A DNA stretch of 64,000 bases from Rhodanobacteraceae bacterium (GTDB lineage Bacteria; Pseudomonadota; Gammaproteobacteria; Xanthomonadales; Rhodanobacteraceae). The stretch covers positions 1,984,001-2,048,000 of the forward strand of contig CP126531.1 in the NCBI GenBank assembly GCA_030167125.1. Direction: 5' to 3'. Below the pieces are notes generated by a model. It was not told where the DNA came from. It searched no databases and was given only the letters and a program-made list of their open reading frames with translations. Positions 29,867 through 42,811 of this stretch are shown here, one piece after another. How positions within the stretch are numbered: the first letter of the stretch is position 1; the number at the start of each line of letters is the position of its first letter. The translations under genes were made by a program, and so were the position numbers.

Positions 29867-30658
29867 TCAACGATCGGTGATGCGGCGCCAGCCGCGCAGC
29901 GCGACGGCAGCGCACGCCGCGGTGAAGACGGCCAGATAAGCGACGTGCCCAGCGAACGTGCCGCGCGCATCCAGGTGCAGGATACCCAGCGCGAGTTGCG
30001 ACAGGTGGTAGGTCGGCAGCACCACCGCGAACTGCTGCAACCAGTGCGGCAGCATCGCCGGCGGAATCCACAGTCCCGCGAGGAACGACATCGGCAGGTA
30101 GATCAGGTTGACGATCGCGGCGGAGGCCTGGCCGCCGACGTGCACCCCGACCACCAGGCCCAGCGCGCAGAACGGCAGCGCGCCCAGCACCAGCGCCACG
30201 GCCAGCCCGATCCACTCGCCGGGCGGCAGCACGACGCCGCCGAAGATCGCACCGAGCGCAAACAGCAGCAGCACGATGATGAGCGCGAACAGCATCGCCA
30301 TCACCGCTTTCGCGAACAGGTAGGCCATCGGCGGCATCGGCGTGACGCGCTTCATCGCGAGGATGCCGCGCTCGCGTTCCATCGACACGCCCACGCCGAA
30401 CCCGAACAACGCCGGCGCCATCACGCCGAAGGTGCCGTAGCTCGCAAGCACGTAGGTGGCGATGTGGCCATCGCCGCCCTTGCCGAACAGCAACCCGAAG
30501 AAAACGTAGAACATGGTCGGGAACAGCAGCGTCGGCAGCGCGAAGCCCGGCGTGCGCAACACGCGCAGGAATTCGGAACGCGCTTCGCGGACATACACGT
30601 CCAGCGTGTCGCGTCGGGTCCAGCCCCCAATAGTGGTGGTGTCGGCAACGGTGTTCAT
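29867..30658 (-). CDS. ABC-2 type permease
   Basis: 263 residues with six predicted membrane segments of the ABC-2 exporter family (FPTMFYVFFGLLFG, MLFALIIVLLLFALGAIFG, ALPFCALGLVVGVHVGG, IYLPMSFLAGLWIPPAMLP). The ATG overlaps the stop of the ATPase gene (ATGA). Together they form an exporter of the kind that gives resistance to antibiotics or exports lipids and polyketides; the substrate is unknown. Confidence 0.9.
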   Translation of the reverse strand: MNTVADTTTIGGWTRRDTLDVYVREARSEFLRVLRTPGFALPTLLFPTMFYVFFGLLFGKGGDGHIATYVLASYGTFGVMAPALFGFGVGVSMERERGILAMKRVTPMPPMAYLFAKAVMAMLFALIIVLLLFALGAIFGGVVLPPGEWIGLAVALVLGALPFCALGLVVGVHVGGQASAAIVNLIYLPMSFLAGLWIPPAMLPHWLQQFAVVLPTYHLSQLALGILHLDARGTFAGHVAYLAVFTAACAAVALRGWRRITDR

Positions 30659-31614
30659 GCGGCCTTCCGCGTTTCGCCGGTCAACGCGAGGAACGCTTCT
30701 TCCAGCCGCGCGCCGGTCACTTCGAGATCGTGCAAGCCTGGATCGCGCGTCAACATTTCCCGCAGCACGCGTTCCGGTGCCGCCGCGACGACATCCAGCC
30801 GCGCGCCGTCTCGCGTCACCGAGGTGACGCCCGGCAGCCGCCGCAACACCCCTGCATCCAGCGCGGTGACGCAGCGGATGTGCCGCTGCGCGATCTTGCG
30901 CTTGATGGATTCGGGCGTGCCTTCGGCAATCACGCGGCCGCGGCCGATCACCACGATGCGGTCGGCCAGCGCATCGGCTTCCTCCAGGTAATGCGTGGTC
31001 AGCACGATGCTGCGGCCGCGTTGTTTCAGGCGGCGTACCGCGGCCCACAATCCCTGGCGCGATTCCACGTCCATGCCTGCGCTGGGCTCATCCAGGAACA
31101 GCAATTCCGGATCGCCGCAGATCGCCAGCGCAAACAGCAGGCGCCGCTTCTCGCCGCCGGAAAGTTTGCCCACCGCGCGGGCGCACAAACCATCGAGGCC
31201 GGCGATCGCGAGGGTTTCGGCCAGCGGCAACGGGTTCGGGTAATAGCCCGATTGCAGCGCGACCATTTCGCCGACGCGCGTCCGGCCTTCCAGTTGCGCA
31301 TCCTGCAGCATTGCGCCGATGCGACGGCGCGCGGCGATGTCGCGCGGCGGGCGGCCGAACAGTTCCGCGCGCCCGGAGTCGGGCGTGCCCAGACCCAGCA
31401 GCAGCGAGATCGCGGTGGTCTTGCCCGCGCCGTTGGGGCCGAGCAGGGCCACGAGTTCGCCGGGACGCACTTCGAGATCGATGCCATCCAGCGCCACGAC
31501 ATTTCCGAAACGGCGCGTCGCGCTGCGCAATTGCGCCGGCATCGCGTGCGGTTCCACGGGCAACGCGCGATCCGGCCGTACCATCGTCGAAATTTCATCC
31601 AGCATCGCCTTCAT
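30655..31614 (-). CDS. ABC transporter ATP-binding protein
   Basis: 319 residues with Walker A GPNGAGKTT, signature LSGGEKRR, Walker B LLFLDEPSAGMD and H-loop VLTTHYLEEAD; a C-terminal DUF4162-like extension of about 80 residues is typical of drug-exporter ATPases. GGGAGG seven bases before the ATG at 31614 fixes the start. First gene of a five-gene minus-strand operon: ATPase, permease, methyltransferase, kinase, regulator. Confidence 0.92.
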   Translation of the reverse strand: MKAMLDEISTMVRPDRALPVEPHAMPAQLRSATRRFGNVVALDGIDLEVRPGELVALLGPNGAGKTTAISLLLGLGTPDSGRAELFGRPPRDIAARRRIGAMLQDAQLEGRTRVGEMVALQSGYYPNPLPLAETLAIAGLDGLCARAVGKLSGGEKRRLLFALAICGDPELLFLDEPSAGMDVESRQGLWAAVRRLKQRGRSIVLTTHYLEEADALADRIVVIGRGRVIAEGTPESIKRKIAQRHIRCVTALDAGVLRRLPGVTSVTRDGARLDVVAAAPERVLREMLTRDPGLHDLEVTGARLEEAFLALTGETRKAA

Positions 31615-31824
31615 GCAAGCGCCTCCCGAGTGCAGCACGAGTCTGCGCTCGCCGCGGACCCAACTGCAGTCGCGGCCGTCAAACGTCGCGCGTGACAGGC
31701 GTCATGCGGCGCCGCACGGGGTTACGCCGGGCCGGGCCGCCTGCTAGAATCACGGGACGTTTTCTTTTCCGCGTTAATCACTTACGTGCGCAGCCTTGCC
31801 GGCAGCGCCGCGCTGGAGACTTCC

Positions 31825-33330
31825 ATGAAATCCATCGACATGCTGCGCGAGTTGCGCACCCACGGCGGCAAGGTCCGCACCCACGGGCTGGACGATGCCA
31901 CCATCGAGCGCTTCGCCGGTCAGGATGCCGACCTCGCGGGCGCGATCGCGGATGCGCATGCGGCTTTCCTGCAACTGAAAGCCGATCACCCGGAAATGCT
32001 GGGCATGGACGAAGACAAGCAACTGCACGCGGTGCAGTCCGGCTTCGTCAACTTCTATCCCGATGACGCGGTCTGCCCGTTCGTCGCGCTGGCAGCACGC
32101 GGCACGTGGATCGTCACCCTGAAGGGCGCGGTGCTGTACGACTGCGGCGGCTACGGGATGATGGGTTTCGGCCACAATCCGCCGGCGGTGATGAAAGCCT
32201 TGGCCAAGCCGCAGGTGATGGCCAACGTGATGACGCCCTCGCTGTCGCAGCACGCGTTCACCGAGGCAACGCGCCGCGAAATCGGCCATCACAGGGGCAA
32301 GCACCCGTTTGCGAAATTCATGTGCCTCAACTCGGGTTCGGAAGCGGTGACGCTGGCCGCGCGCATCGCCGACGTCAACGCCAAACTGATGACGGATGCC
32401 GGCGCGAAATACGCGGGCCGCACCATCAAGCGTCTGGTCGTGAAGGGCGCGTTCCACGGCCGCACCGAGCGCCCGGCGCTGTATTCGGATTCCTCGCGCA
32501 AGGCCTACGTCAACAACCTGGCGAGCTTCCGCGACGAGCATTCGGTGATCGCGATCGAACCGTACGACGTGGCCGCGCTGCGCCGCGCGTTCGACGAAGC
32601 CGAGCAGAACGGCTGGTTCTTCGAAGCGATGTTCCTGGAACCGGTGATGGGCGAAGGCGATCCGGGCCGCGCCGTCAGCCCCGAGTTCTACGCCGCCGCG
32701 CGCGAACTGACCGAAGCGCACGGTTCGCTGCTGCTGGTCGATTCGATCCAGGCCGGCTTGCGCGCGCACGGCGTGCTCTCGGTCGTGGACTATCCCGGCT
32801 TCGAAAAGCTGCCGGCGCCCGACATGGAAACCTATTCCAAGGCGCTCAACGGCGGGCAGTTCCCGCTTTCGGTGCTGGCCGTCAACGATCGCGCCGCGAG
32901 TCTGTACAAGAAAGGCATCTACGGCAACACCATGACCGGCAACCCGCGCGCACTCGACATCGCCTGCGCGGTGCTGAAGGAGATCACGCCGGAATTGCGC
33001 GCCAACATCCGCGCGCGCGGTGCCGAACTGGTGAAGAAACTCTCCGCGCTCAAGGACGAACTGGGCGGCCTGATCACCAAGGTGCAGGGCACCGGACTGC
33101 TGCTGTCGTGCGAGCTGGCGCCGCAGTTCAAATGCTTCGGCGCGGATTCCATCGAGGAATACATGCGCGAGCGCGGCATCAACGTGATCCACGGCGGCAC
33201 CAATTCGCTGCGCTTCACCCCGCACTTCAGCATCAACGAAGCCGAAGTTGACCTGCTGGTGGCGCACGTGCGCGAAGCGCTGAAGCACGGGCCGCGGCAG
33301 CAGGTCGAAGCCAAGCGCGCCGCGGCGTAG
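31825..33330 (+). CDS. class-III PLP-dependent aminotransferase, lysine 6-aminotransferase-like
   Basis: 501 residues of the class-III fold. Visible are the cofactor phosphate site NSGSEAVT, AFHGRTERP, the Asp306 of LLVDSIQAGLRAHG and the Schiff-base Lys339 in YSKALNGGQFPLS. Resemblance is to L-lysine epsilon-aminotransferases, but the substrate cannot be fixed from sequence alone. The ATG at 31825 has GGAGA seven bases upstream; an in-frame start 13 codons earlier is weaker. Divergent from the ABC operon, followed by a strong stem-loop. Confidence 0.8.
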   Translation: MKSIDMLRELRTHGGKVRTHGLDDATIERFAGQDADLAGAIADAHAAFLQLKADHPEMLGMDEDKQLHAVQSGFVNFYPDDAVCPFVALAARGTWIVTLKGAVLYDCGGYGMMGFGHNPPAVMKALAKPQVMANVMTPSLSQHAFTEATRREIGHHRGKHPFAKFMCLNSGSEAVTLAARIADVNAKLMTDAGAKYAGRTIKRLVVKGAFHGRTERPALYSDSSRKAYVNNLASFRDEHSVIAIEPYDVAALRRAFDEAEQNGWFFEAMFLEPVMGEGDPGRAVSPEFYAAARELTEAHGSLLLVDSIQAGLRAHGVLSVVDYPGFEKLPAPDMETYSKALNGGQFPLSVLAVNDRAASLYKKGIYGNTMTGNPRALDIACAVLKEITPELRANIRARGAELVKKLSALKDELGGLITKVQGTGLLLSCELAPQFKCFGADSIEEYMRERGINVIHGGTNSLRFTPHFSINEAEVDLLVAHVREALKHGPRQQVEAKRAAA

Positions 33331-33358
33331 CGCGCCCGCCTAACGCACCGCTAACACG

Positions 33359-33413
33359 ACGCCCACCGCCACCTGAATCGCTTGCGCGATTCGGGTTCCG
33401 GTGGGCGCGCGTT
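33359..33413 (+). terminator. long stem-loop after the aminotransferase gene
   Basis: CGCCCACCG pairs with CGGTGGGCG (outer arms) and GAATCGC with GCGATTC (inner arms), followed by GTTTATCC. Likely transcription terminator; the T-tract is weak. Confidence 0.6.
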
Positions 33414-33491
33414 TATCCCGCGCCTCGAACCTGGGCGTATAGTTCGCAGCGCCGGCAACTGCCGGTAGCGATTTCCACCAGGAGAGAAATC

Positions 33492-33833
33492 ATGCGGATC
33501 CGTACCTCGATGTTGGCGCTGGGCCTGAGCCTCGGCGCGCTGGCGGCTGCCCCGGCCTTCGCCGCGGGCACCACGGCTGCTTCGTCCGCCAAGCCCATGA
33601 CCGCGCAGCAGCAGAAGATGGCCAGCTGCAGCCACGAGTCCAAGGGCATGAAGGGCGACGCGCACAAGAAGTTCATGAGCGACTGCCTGCACGGCAAGAC
33701 CGACACGGCGGCCACCACCGCCAAGCCGACCCAGCAGGACAAGATGAAGACCTGCAACGCCGACGCCAAGGCCAAGGCGCTCAAGGGCGACGCGCGCAAG
33801 AGCTTCATGAGCACCTGCCTCAAGGGCAGCTGA
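33492..33833 (+). CDS. PsiF-repeat periplasmic protein
   Basis: 113 residues: signal peptide (about 1-25, SMLALGLSLGALAAAPAFAA) and two PsiF repeats, each with the pattern KMxxCxxxxK...GDAxKxFMSxCLxG (about 44-70 and 82-112). PsiF is named from a phosphate-starvation-inducible E. coli protein; the function is unknown. GGAGAG stands seven bases before the ATG. A bidirectional terminator follows. Confidence 0.88.
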   Translation: MRIRTSMLALGLSLGALAAAPAFAAGTTAASSAKPMTAQQQKMASCSHESKGMKGDAHKKFMSDCLHGKTDTAATTAKPTQQDKMKTCNADAKAKALKGDARKSFMSTCLKGS

Positions 33834-33854
33834 TCACGCGATCGATCGCTGCCA

Positions 33855-33882
33855 AAACGCCCGGCTTTGCCGGGCGTTTTTT
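33855..33882 (+). terminator. rho-independent terminator, probably bidirectional
   Basis: AACGCCCGGC-TTT-GCCGGGCGTT hairpin followed by TTTTT on the plus strand and preceded by AAAA, so it can also end the convergent yqaA transcript. Confidence 0.9.
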
Positions 33883-33904
33883 ATTGCGCGCTGCAAGCAA
33901 CCGG

Positions 33905-34507
33905 TCAGCGCAGCCACCACCACAGCAGCAGCGCGGCGACGATCGCGACGATCACCCAGCCGATGATCTCGATGTATTTGTGCAACAGCTTTTCGGCGCG
34001 CTCGCCGCCCAGCCGGATCACGCCCGCGACCAGGAACACGCGCTTGCCGCGCCCCACCGCTATGCCGCCGAGGAACGGCAGGATCGGCATGCCGACGATG
34101 CCGCAGGCCCAGCTCGCGACCTTCATCGGGATCGGCACGAAACCGGCCGCGACCAGCAGCCAGAACGCCTTCCACGGATGCGCTTTCGCGTCCGCGCCCA
34201 GCGTGTGCACCAAAGAGTCGAGGTGCGGCAGCAAGCCGAGATGCGCAAGCAGCGGCTTCAACGCGTCGAATGCGTAGTGGCCCAGCGCGTAGCCGACCAG
34301 CGAACCCAGCAGCGAGAAGAACAAGCTCAGCGAAGCGAACTGCCACCACCGGCGCGGCCGCGCCAGCGTCATCGGCGCCAGCATGATTTCCGGCGCGACC
34401 GGGAAGATGAAAGCCTCGACGAAACTCAACAGCGCAAGACCGACGTCGGCGCGCGGCTTCGCAGCCCACTCGATGGCTTTTTCGTAGAGCGGACGGAAGA
34501 GGCGCAT
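33905..34507 (-). CDS. YqaA-family (VTT/DedA-like) membrane protein
   Basis: 200 residues with four to five membrane segments of the VTT/SNARE-associated family: FVEAFIFPVAPEIMLAPMTL, FSLLGSLVGYALGHYAFD, FWLLVAAGFVPIPMKVASW and the C-terminal anchor WVIVAIVAALLLWWWL. DedA relatives act in lipid scrambling and membrane homeostasis; YqaA itself is uncharacterised. It follows pcm by seven bases, as in other Xanthomonadales. Confidence 0.85.
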   Translation of the reverse strand: MRLFRPLYEKAIEWAAKPRADVGLALLSFVEAFIFPVAPEIMLAPMTLARPRRWWQFASLSLFFSLLGSLVGYALGHYAFDALKPLLAHLGLLPHLDSLVHTLGADAKAHPWKAFWLLVAAGFVPIPMKVASWACGIVGMPILPFLGGIAVGRGKRVFLVAGVIRLGGERAEKLLHKYIEIIGWVIVAIVAALLLWWWLR

Positions 34508-34514
34508 CAGGCGG

Positions 34515-35195
34515 TCAGCCCAGACCGCCCAGCAACGGCACGAAGCTCACCGGCTCCAGCTCCTCCTCGTGCCATTCATCGCCCTCGCGACGCAATCGCA
34601 CCAGCCGCTGCGCGCCGGCCGGCCCCAGCGGCGCGACCAGCACGCCGCCATCGGACAGTTGATCCTTCAATGCGCGCGGCAACGATTCGCCGGCGGCCGT
34701 CAGCACGATCGCGTCGAACGGCGCCTCGGCCGGCCAGCCGATGTTGCCGTCGTCGTGGCGCGAGCGGATGTTCTCGATCTTCATGTTGCGGAACAGGCGC
34801 CGCGCCTTGCGCAGCAGTTCCTCGATGCGTTCGACGGTGTAAACCGTCTCCACCAGTTGCGCCAGCACCGCGGCCTGGTAACCGGAGCCGGTGCCGATTT
34901 CCAAAACGCGTTTGGGCGTGCCGTGCTCGATCAGCAGTTCGGTCATGCGCGCCACCACCCACGGCTGCGAGATGGTCTGGCCCAGCCCGATCGGCAGCGC
35001 GTTGTTCTCGTATGCGCGCGCCGACAGCGCCTCGTCGAGGAAAAGATGCCGCGGCATGGTGCGGATCACGTCCAGCACGCACGCATCCTTGATGCCTTCC
35101 GCGCGCAACGTCGCGACCAGCCGGTCGCGCGCGCGTTGCGAAGTCATGCCGTGGCCGCGCGCGGAGGTCGCCGCGACGCCGAACAGATGCGTCAT
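34515..35195 (-). CDS. pcm: protein-L-isoaspartate O-methyltransferase
   Basis: Repairs isoaspartyl residues in ageing proteins using AdoMet. The 226-residue product has [29 protein letters not shown], of which the GQTIS segment is the substrate site, and the AdoMet loop [18 protein letters not shown]. The ATG at 35195 overlaps the surE stop (ATGA); an internal ATG 16 codons later is an alternative. The surE-pcm pair is conserved in gammaproteobacteria. Confidence 0.95.
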   Translation of the reverse strand: MTHLFGVAATSARGHGMTSQRARDRLVATLRAEGIKDACVLDVIRTMPRHLFLDEALSARAYENNALPIGLGQTISQPWVVARMTELLIEHGTPKRVLEIGTGSGYQAAVLAQLVETVYTVERIEELLRKARRLFRNMKIENIRSRHDDGNIGWPAEAPFDAIVLTAAGESLPRALKDQLSDGGVLVAPLGPAGAQRLVRLRREGDEWHEEELEPVSFVPLLGGLG

Positions 35196-35986
35196 GCCGC
35201 CTGCTCTCCCTGCAACTGCGCCGTCAAGCCGCCGATCCACTTCGATACGTTTTCCAGCGCCTGGAAGCGCGTCAGGTCGACGTGGATGGGCGTCACCGAA
35301 ACGAAGCCGCGGCGCACCGCGTCGAAGTCGGTGCCGGGACCGGCATCGTCGGCATCGCCCGCGGCGCCGATCCACCACACCGTGCGTCCGCGCGGATCAC
35401 GCTGCGCGATGCACGGCGAGGCGCGATGGCGGCTGCCGAGGCGCGTCACTTCGAAGCCCGTGATTTCCACCCACGGCCGGTCCGGCACGTTGACGTTGAG
35501 GATGGTGTCGGCGGGCAGTGGATCGACGAGCAGGCGCCGCATCAGCAGCGAAACGGCGCGCGCGGCGGAACCGAAATGATGGCCGCGGCCGTCGTGCTGT
35601 TCGCCGATGCCGGCCAGTGACACCGCGATGGCGGGCAGGCCGAGGAAGCGGCCTTCCATCGCCGCCGACACGGTGCCGGAATAGATCACGTCGTCGCCGA
35701 GGTTGGCGGAATTGTTGATGCCCGAGACCACGATGTCGGGTTCGTCGTCCAACAAACCCGAAAGCGCAAGGTGCACGCAATCGGTGGGCGTGCCGGCGAC
35801 GCGATAGCGGCCGTCTTCCATTTGCGCCACGCGCACCGGCTGGTCGAGCGTGAGCGAGTTGCTGGCGCCGGAACGGTCGCGGTCGGGCGCGACGACGATG
35901 ACTTCCCCGAGTTCCGCCAGATGTTCGGCGAGCACGAGGATGCCCGGCGCATCCACGCCATCGTCATTGCTCAACAGCACCCGCAT
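35192..35986 (-). CDS. surE: 5'/3'-nucleotidase SurE
   Basis: Metal-dependent nucleotidase and exopolyphosphatase of stationary phase. The 264-residue product has the N-terminal metal site [23 protein letters not shown] and the [20 protein letters not shown] signature. In E. coli truD, ispF and ispD stand between surE and ftsB; here only 72 bp separate surE from ftsB. Confidence 0.95.
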   Translation of the reverse strand: MRVLLSNDDGVDAPGILVLAEHLAELGEVIVVAPDRDRSGASNSLTLDQPVRVAQMEDGRYRVAGTPTDCVHLALSGLLDDEPDIVVSGINNSANLGDDVIYSGTVSAAMEGRFLGLPAIAVSLAGIGEQHDGRGHHFGSAARAVSLLMRRLLVDPLPADTILNVNVPDRPWVEITGFEVTRLGSRHRASPCIAQRDPRGRTVWWIGAAGDADDAGPGTDFDAVRRGFVSVTPIHVDLTRFQALENVSKWIGGLTAQLQGEQAA

Positions 35987-36058
35987 CGTCGCCGAACCCC
36001 GAAAGTCATCGCTTCGCAGCGAACAAGTTTAGCGGAACGCGTTCGCCACACCGCCCGA

Positions 36059-36403
36059 TCAATTGCTCGACGCCGGCGCCGGTGCAACGGTCGAAGCCGA
36101 AGATGGTCCGGCGCTCGCCGCGCGCGCAGGTCCGTTGACGACCTGGTAGAAAACCTCGCCCGGCTTGATCAGCCCCAGCTGCGAGCGCGCCCGCGCCTCG
36201 GCCGCGTCCTGGCCGTGCTTCAGGTCCTCGACGTCGGCGTGCAGCGCGTCGTTGCGCTGCTTCAGCTTGGCGTTCTCTGCCTGCTGTTCGGCGACGCGTG
36301 CGCGGATCGCGCGCAGGTCGCGCATGCCGCCGTCGCCGACCCACAACTTGACCTGCAAGCCGATCAGCAGGGCAATCAGGATTAGCGCAAGCCATTTGAG
36401 CAA
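36059..36403 (-). CDS. ftsB: cell division protein FtsB
   Basis: Bitopic divisome protein that joins FtsL and FtsQ. 114 residues: membrane helix at about 2-20 (LKWLALILIALLIGLQVKLW), coiled coil at about 32-70 (VAEQQAENAKLKQRNDALHADVE), then the conserved ARSQLGLIKPGEVFYQVV; the last 25 residues are an Ala/Ser/Pro tail longer than in E. coli. The start is a TTG at 36403 with GAGG upstream; no ATG precedes the membrane helix. It follows eno, as in other gammaproteobacteria. Confidence 0.92.
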   Translation of the reverse strand: MLKWLALILIALLIGLQVKLWVGDGGMRDLRAIRARVAEQQAENAKLKQRNDALHADVEDLKHGQDAAEARARSQLGLIKPGEVFYQVVNGPARAASAGPSSASTVAPAPASSN

Positions 36404-36422
36404 GGGAGCCTCTGATTTTGCT

Positions 36423-36519
36423 CGTCATCCCGGAATCGCGAAGCGATATCCGGGATCCAGTGCCTCTATCCAGAGGCACATCATAAAGACACTGGATTCC
36501 CGGCTTCGCGGGAATGACG
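36423..36519. repeat. CGTCATCCCGG inverted-repeat element
   Basis: 97 bp with ends CGTCATCCCGG and GGGAATGACG, an inner hairpin TGCCTCT-ATC-CAGAGGCA and CACTGGATTCC. Second member of the family at 26097. It lies between eno and ftsB. Confidence 0.8.
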
Positions 36520-36554
36520 AAGTTCGAGATTGATCAGAGGTTCCACAACGGAAC

Positions 36555-37937
<1,383 letters not shown>

Positions 37938-37991
37938 TCACGCGAACATGCAGCCACCCACGCGCGAAAGCGTCGAGGGTACGCGCCCCCG

Positions 37992-38819
37992 CTACCCATC
38001 CCCCATCCCCGAATTCTTTGCCACCGCATCCAGTTCTTTCAGCGTTTCCAGCAACGCTTCCATCTTGCCCAGCGGCCACGCATTCGGACCGTCGGACAAT
38101 GCCTTGTCCGGATCGGGGTGCGTCTCCATGAACACGCCAGCGACGCCCACCGCGACCGCGGCGCGTGCCAGCACCGGCACGAATTCGCGCTGGCCGCCGG
38201 ACTTCGTGCCCTGCCCGCCCGGCAATTGCACCGAGTGCGTGGCGTCGAACACCACCGGGCAATTCGTCTCGCGCATAACGCTGAGCGAACGCATGTCGGA
38301 GACGAGGTTGTTGTAGCCGAAGCTCGCGCCGCGCTCGCAGACAAGGATTTGATCGTTGCCGACCGCGCGCGCCTTCTCGACCACGTTCTGCATGTCCCAC
38401 GGCGACAGGAACTGGCCCTTCTTGATGTTGACCGGCTTGCCGACGCGCGCGACCTTCTGGATGAAATCGGTCTGGCGGCACAGGAACGCCGGCGTCTGCA
38501 GCACGTCCACGACCTCGGCGACTTCGTCGAATGGCGTGTATTCGTGCACGTCGGTGAGCACCGGCACGCCGACCTGCTTCTTCACTTCGCCGAGGATGCG
38601 CAGGCCTTCGTCCATTCCGAGCCCGCGGAAGCTCTGCGATGAGGTGCGGTTGGCCTTGTCGAAGCTGGACTTGAAGATGAAGTGGATGCCGAGCTTGCCT
38701 GTGATTTCCTTCAGCGTGCCGGCGGTGTCGAGCTGCAGTTGCTCGGACTCGACCACGCACGGGCCGGCGATCAGGAAAAACGGGCGGTCGAGGCCGGCTT
38801 CGAAGCCACAGAGGTTCAT
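37992..38819 (-). CDS. kdsA: 3-deoxy-8-phosphooctulonate synthase
   Basis: Condenses arabinose 5-phosphate with PEP to Kdo-8-phosphate for lipopolysaccharide. The 275-residue product has [66 protein letters not shown] and [11 protein letters not shown]. Between pyrG and eno, the conserved gammaproteobacterial order. Confidence 0.97.
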   Translation of the reverse strand: MNLCGFEAGLDRPFFLIAGPCVVESEQLQLDTAGTLKEITGKLGIHFIFKSSFDKANRTSSQSFRGLGMDEGLRILGEVKKQVGVPVLTDVHEYTPFDEVAEVVDVLQTPAFLCRQTDFIQKVARVGKPVNIKKGQFLSPWDMQNVVEKARAVGNDQILVCERGASFGYNNLVSDMRSLSVMRETNCPVVFDATHSVQLPGGQGTKSGGQREFVPVLARAAVAVGVAGVFMETHPDPDKALSDGPNAWPLGKMEALLETLKELDAVAKNSGMGDG

Positions 38820-38826
38820 GCGGATT

Positions 38827-38873
38827 GTCCCTCATCCGCCCTTCGGGCACCTTCCCCCGCAAGCGGGGGAAGG
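38827..38873. repeat. CCTTCCCCCGC palindromic repeat
   Basis: Perfect 11-bp-arm palindrome CCTTCCCCCGC-AA-GCGGGGGAAGG at 38850-38873, preceded by CCCTCATCCGCCCTTCGGGCA. Nearly identical to the right half of the element inside pepP (41584-41626). It lies between pyrG and kdsA. Confidence 0.85.
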
Positions 38874-38889
38874 AAGAATTCATCGCGCT

Positions 38890-42729
<3,840 letters not shown>

Positions 42730-42758
42730 CCGCTGAATGCGGCGCGCGCCAAGCTCAA

Positions 42759-42776
42759 CAGAACGAGTGCGTTCTG
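42759..42776. promoter_or_regulatory. perfect inverted repeat before lptD
   Basis: CAGAACG-AGTG-CGTTCTG, 36 bases before the lptD start and 30 after the aminopeptidase stop. No T-tract follows, so an operator is as likely as a terminator. Confidence 0.4.
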
Positions 42777-42811
42777 CTAGCTTACGCGGGTTATTCACTC
42801 GAGGATCCACC

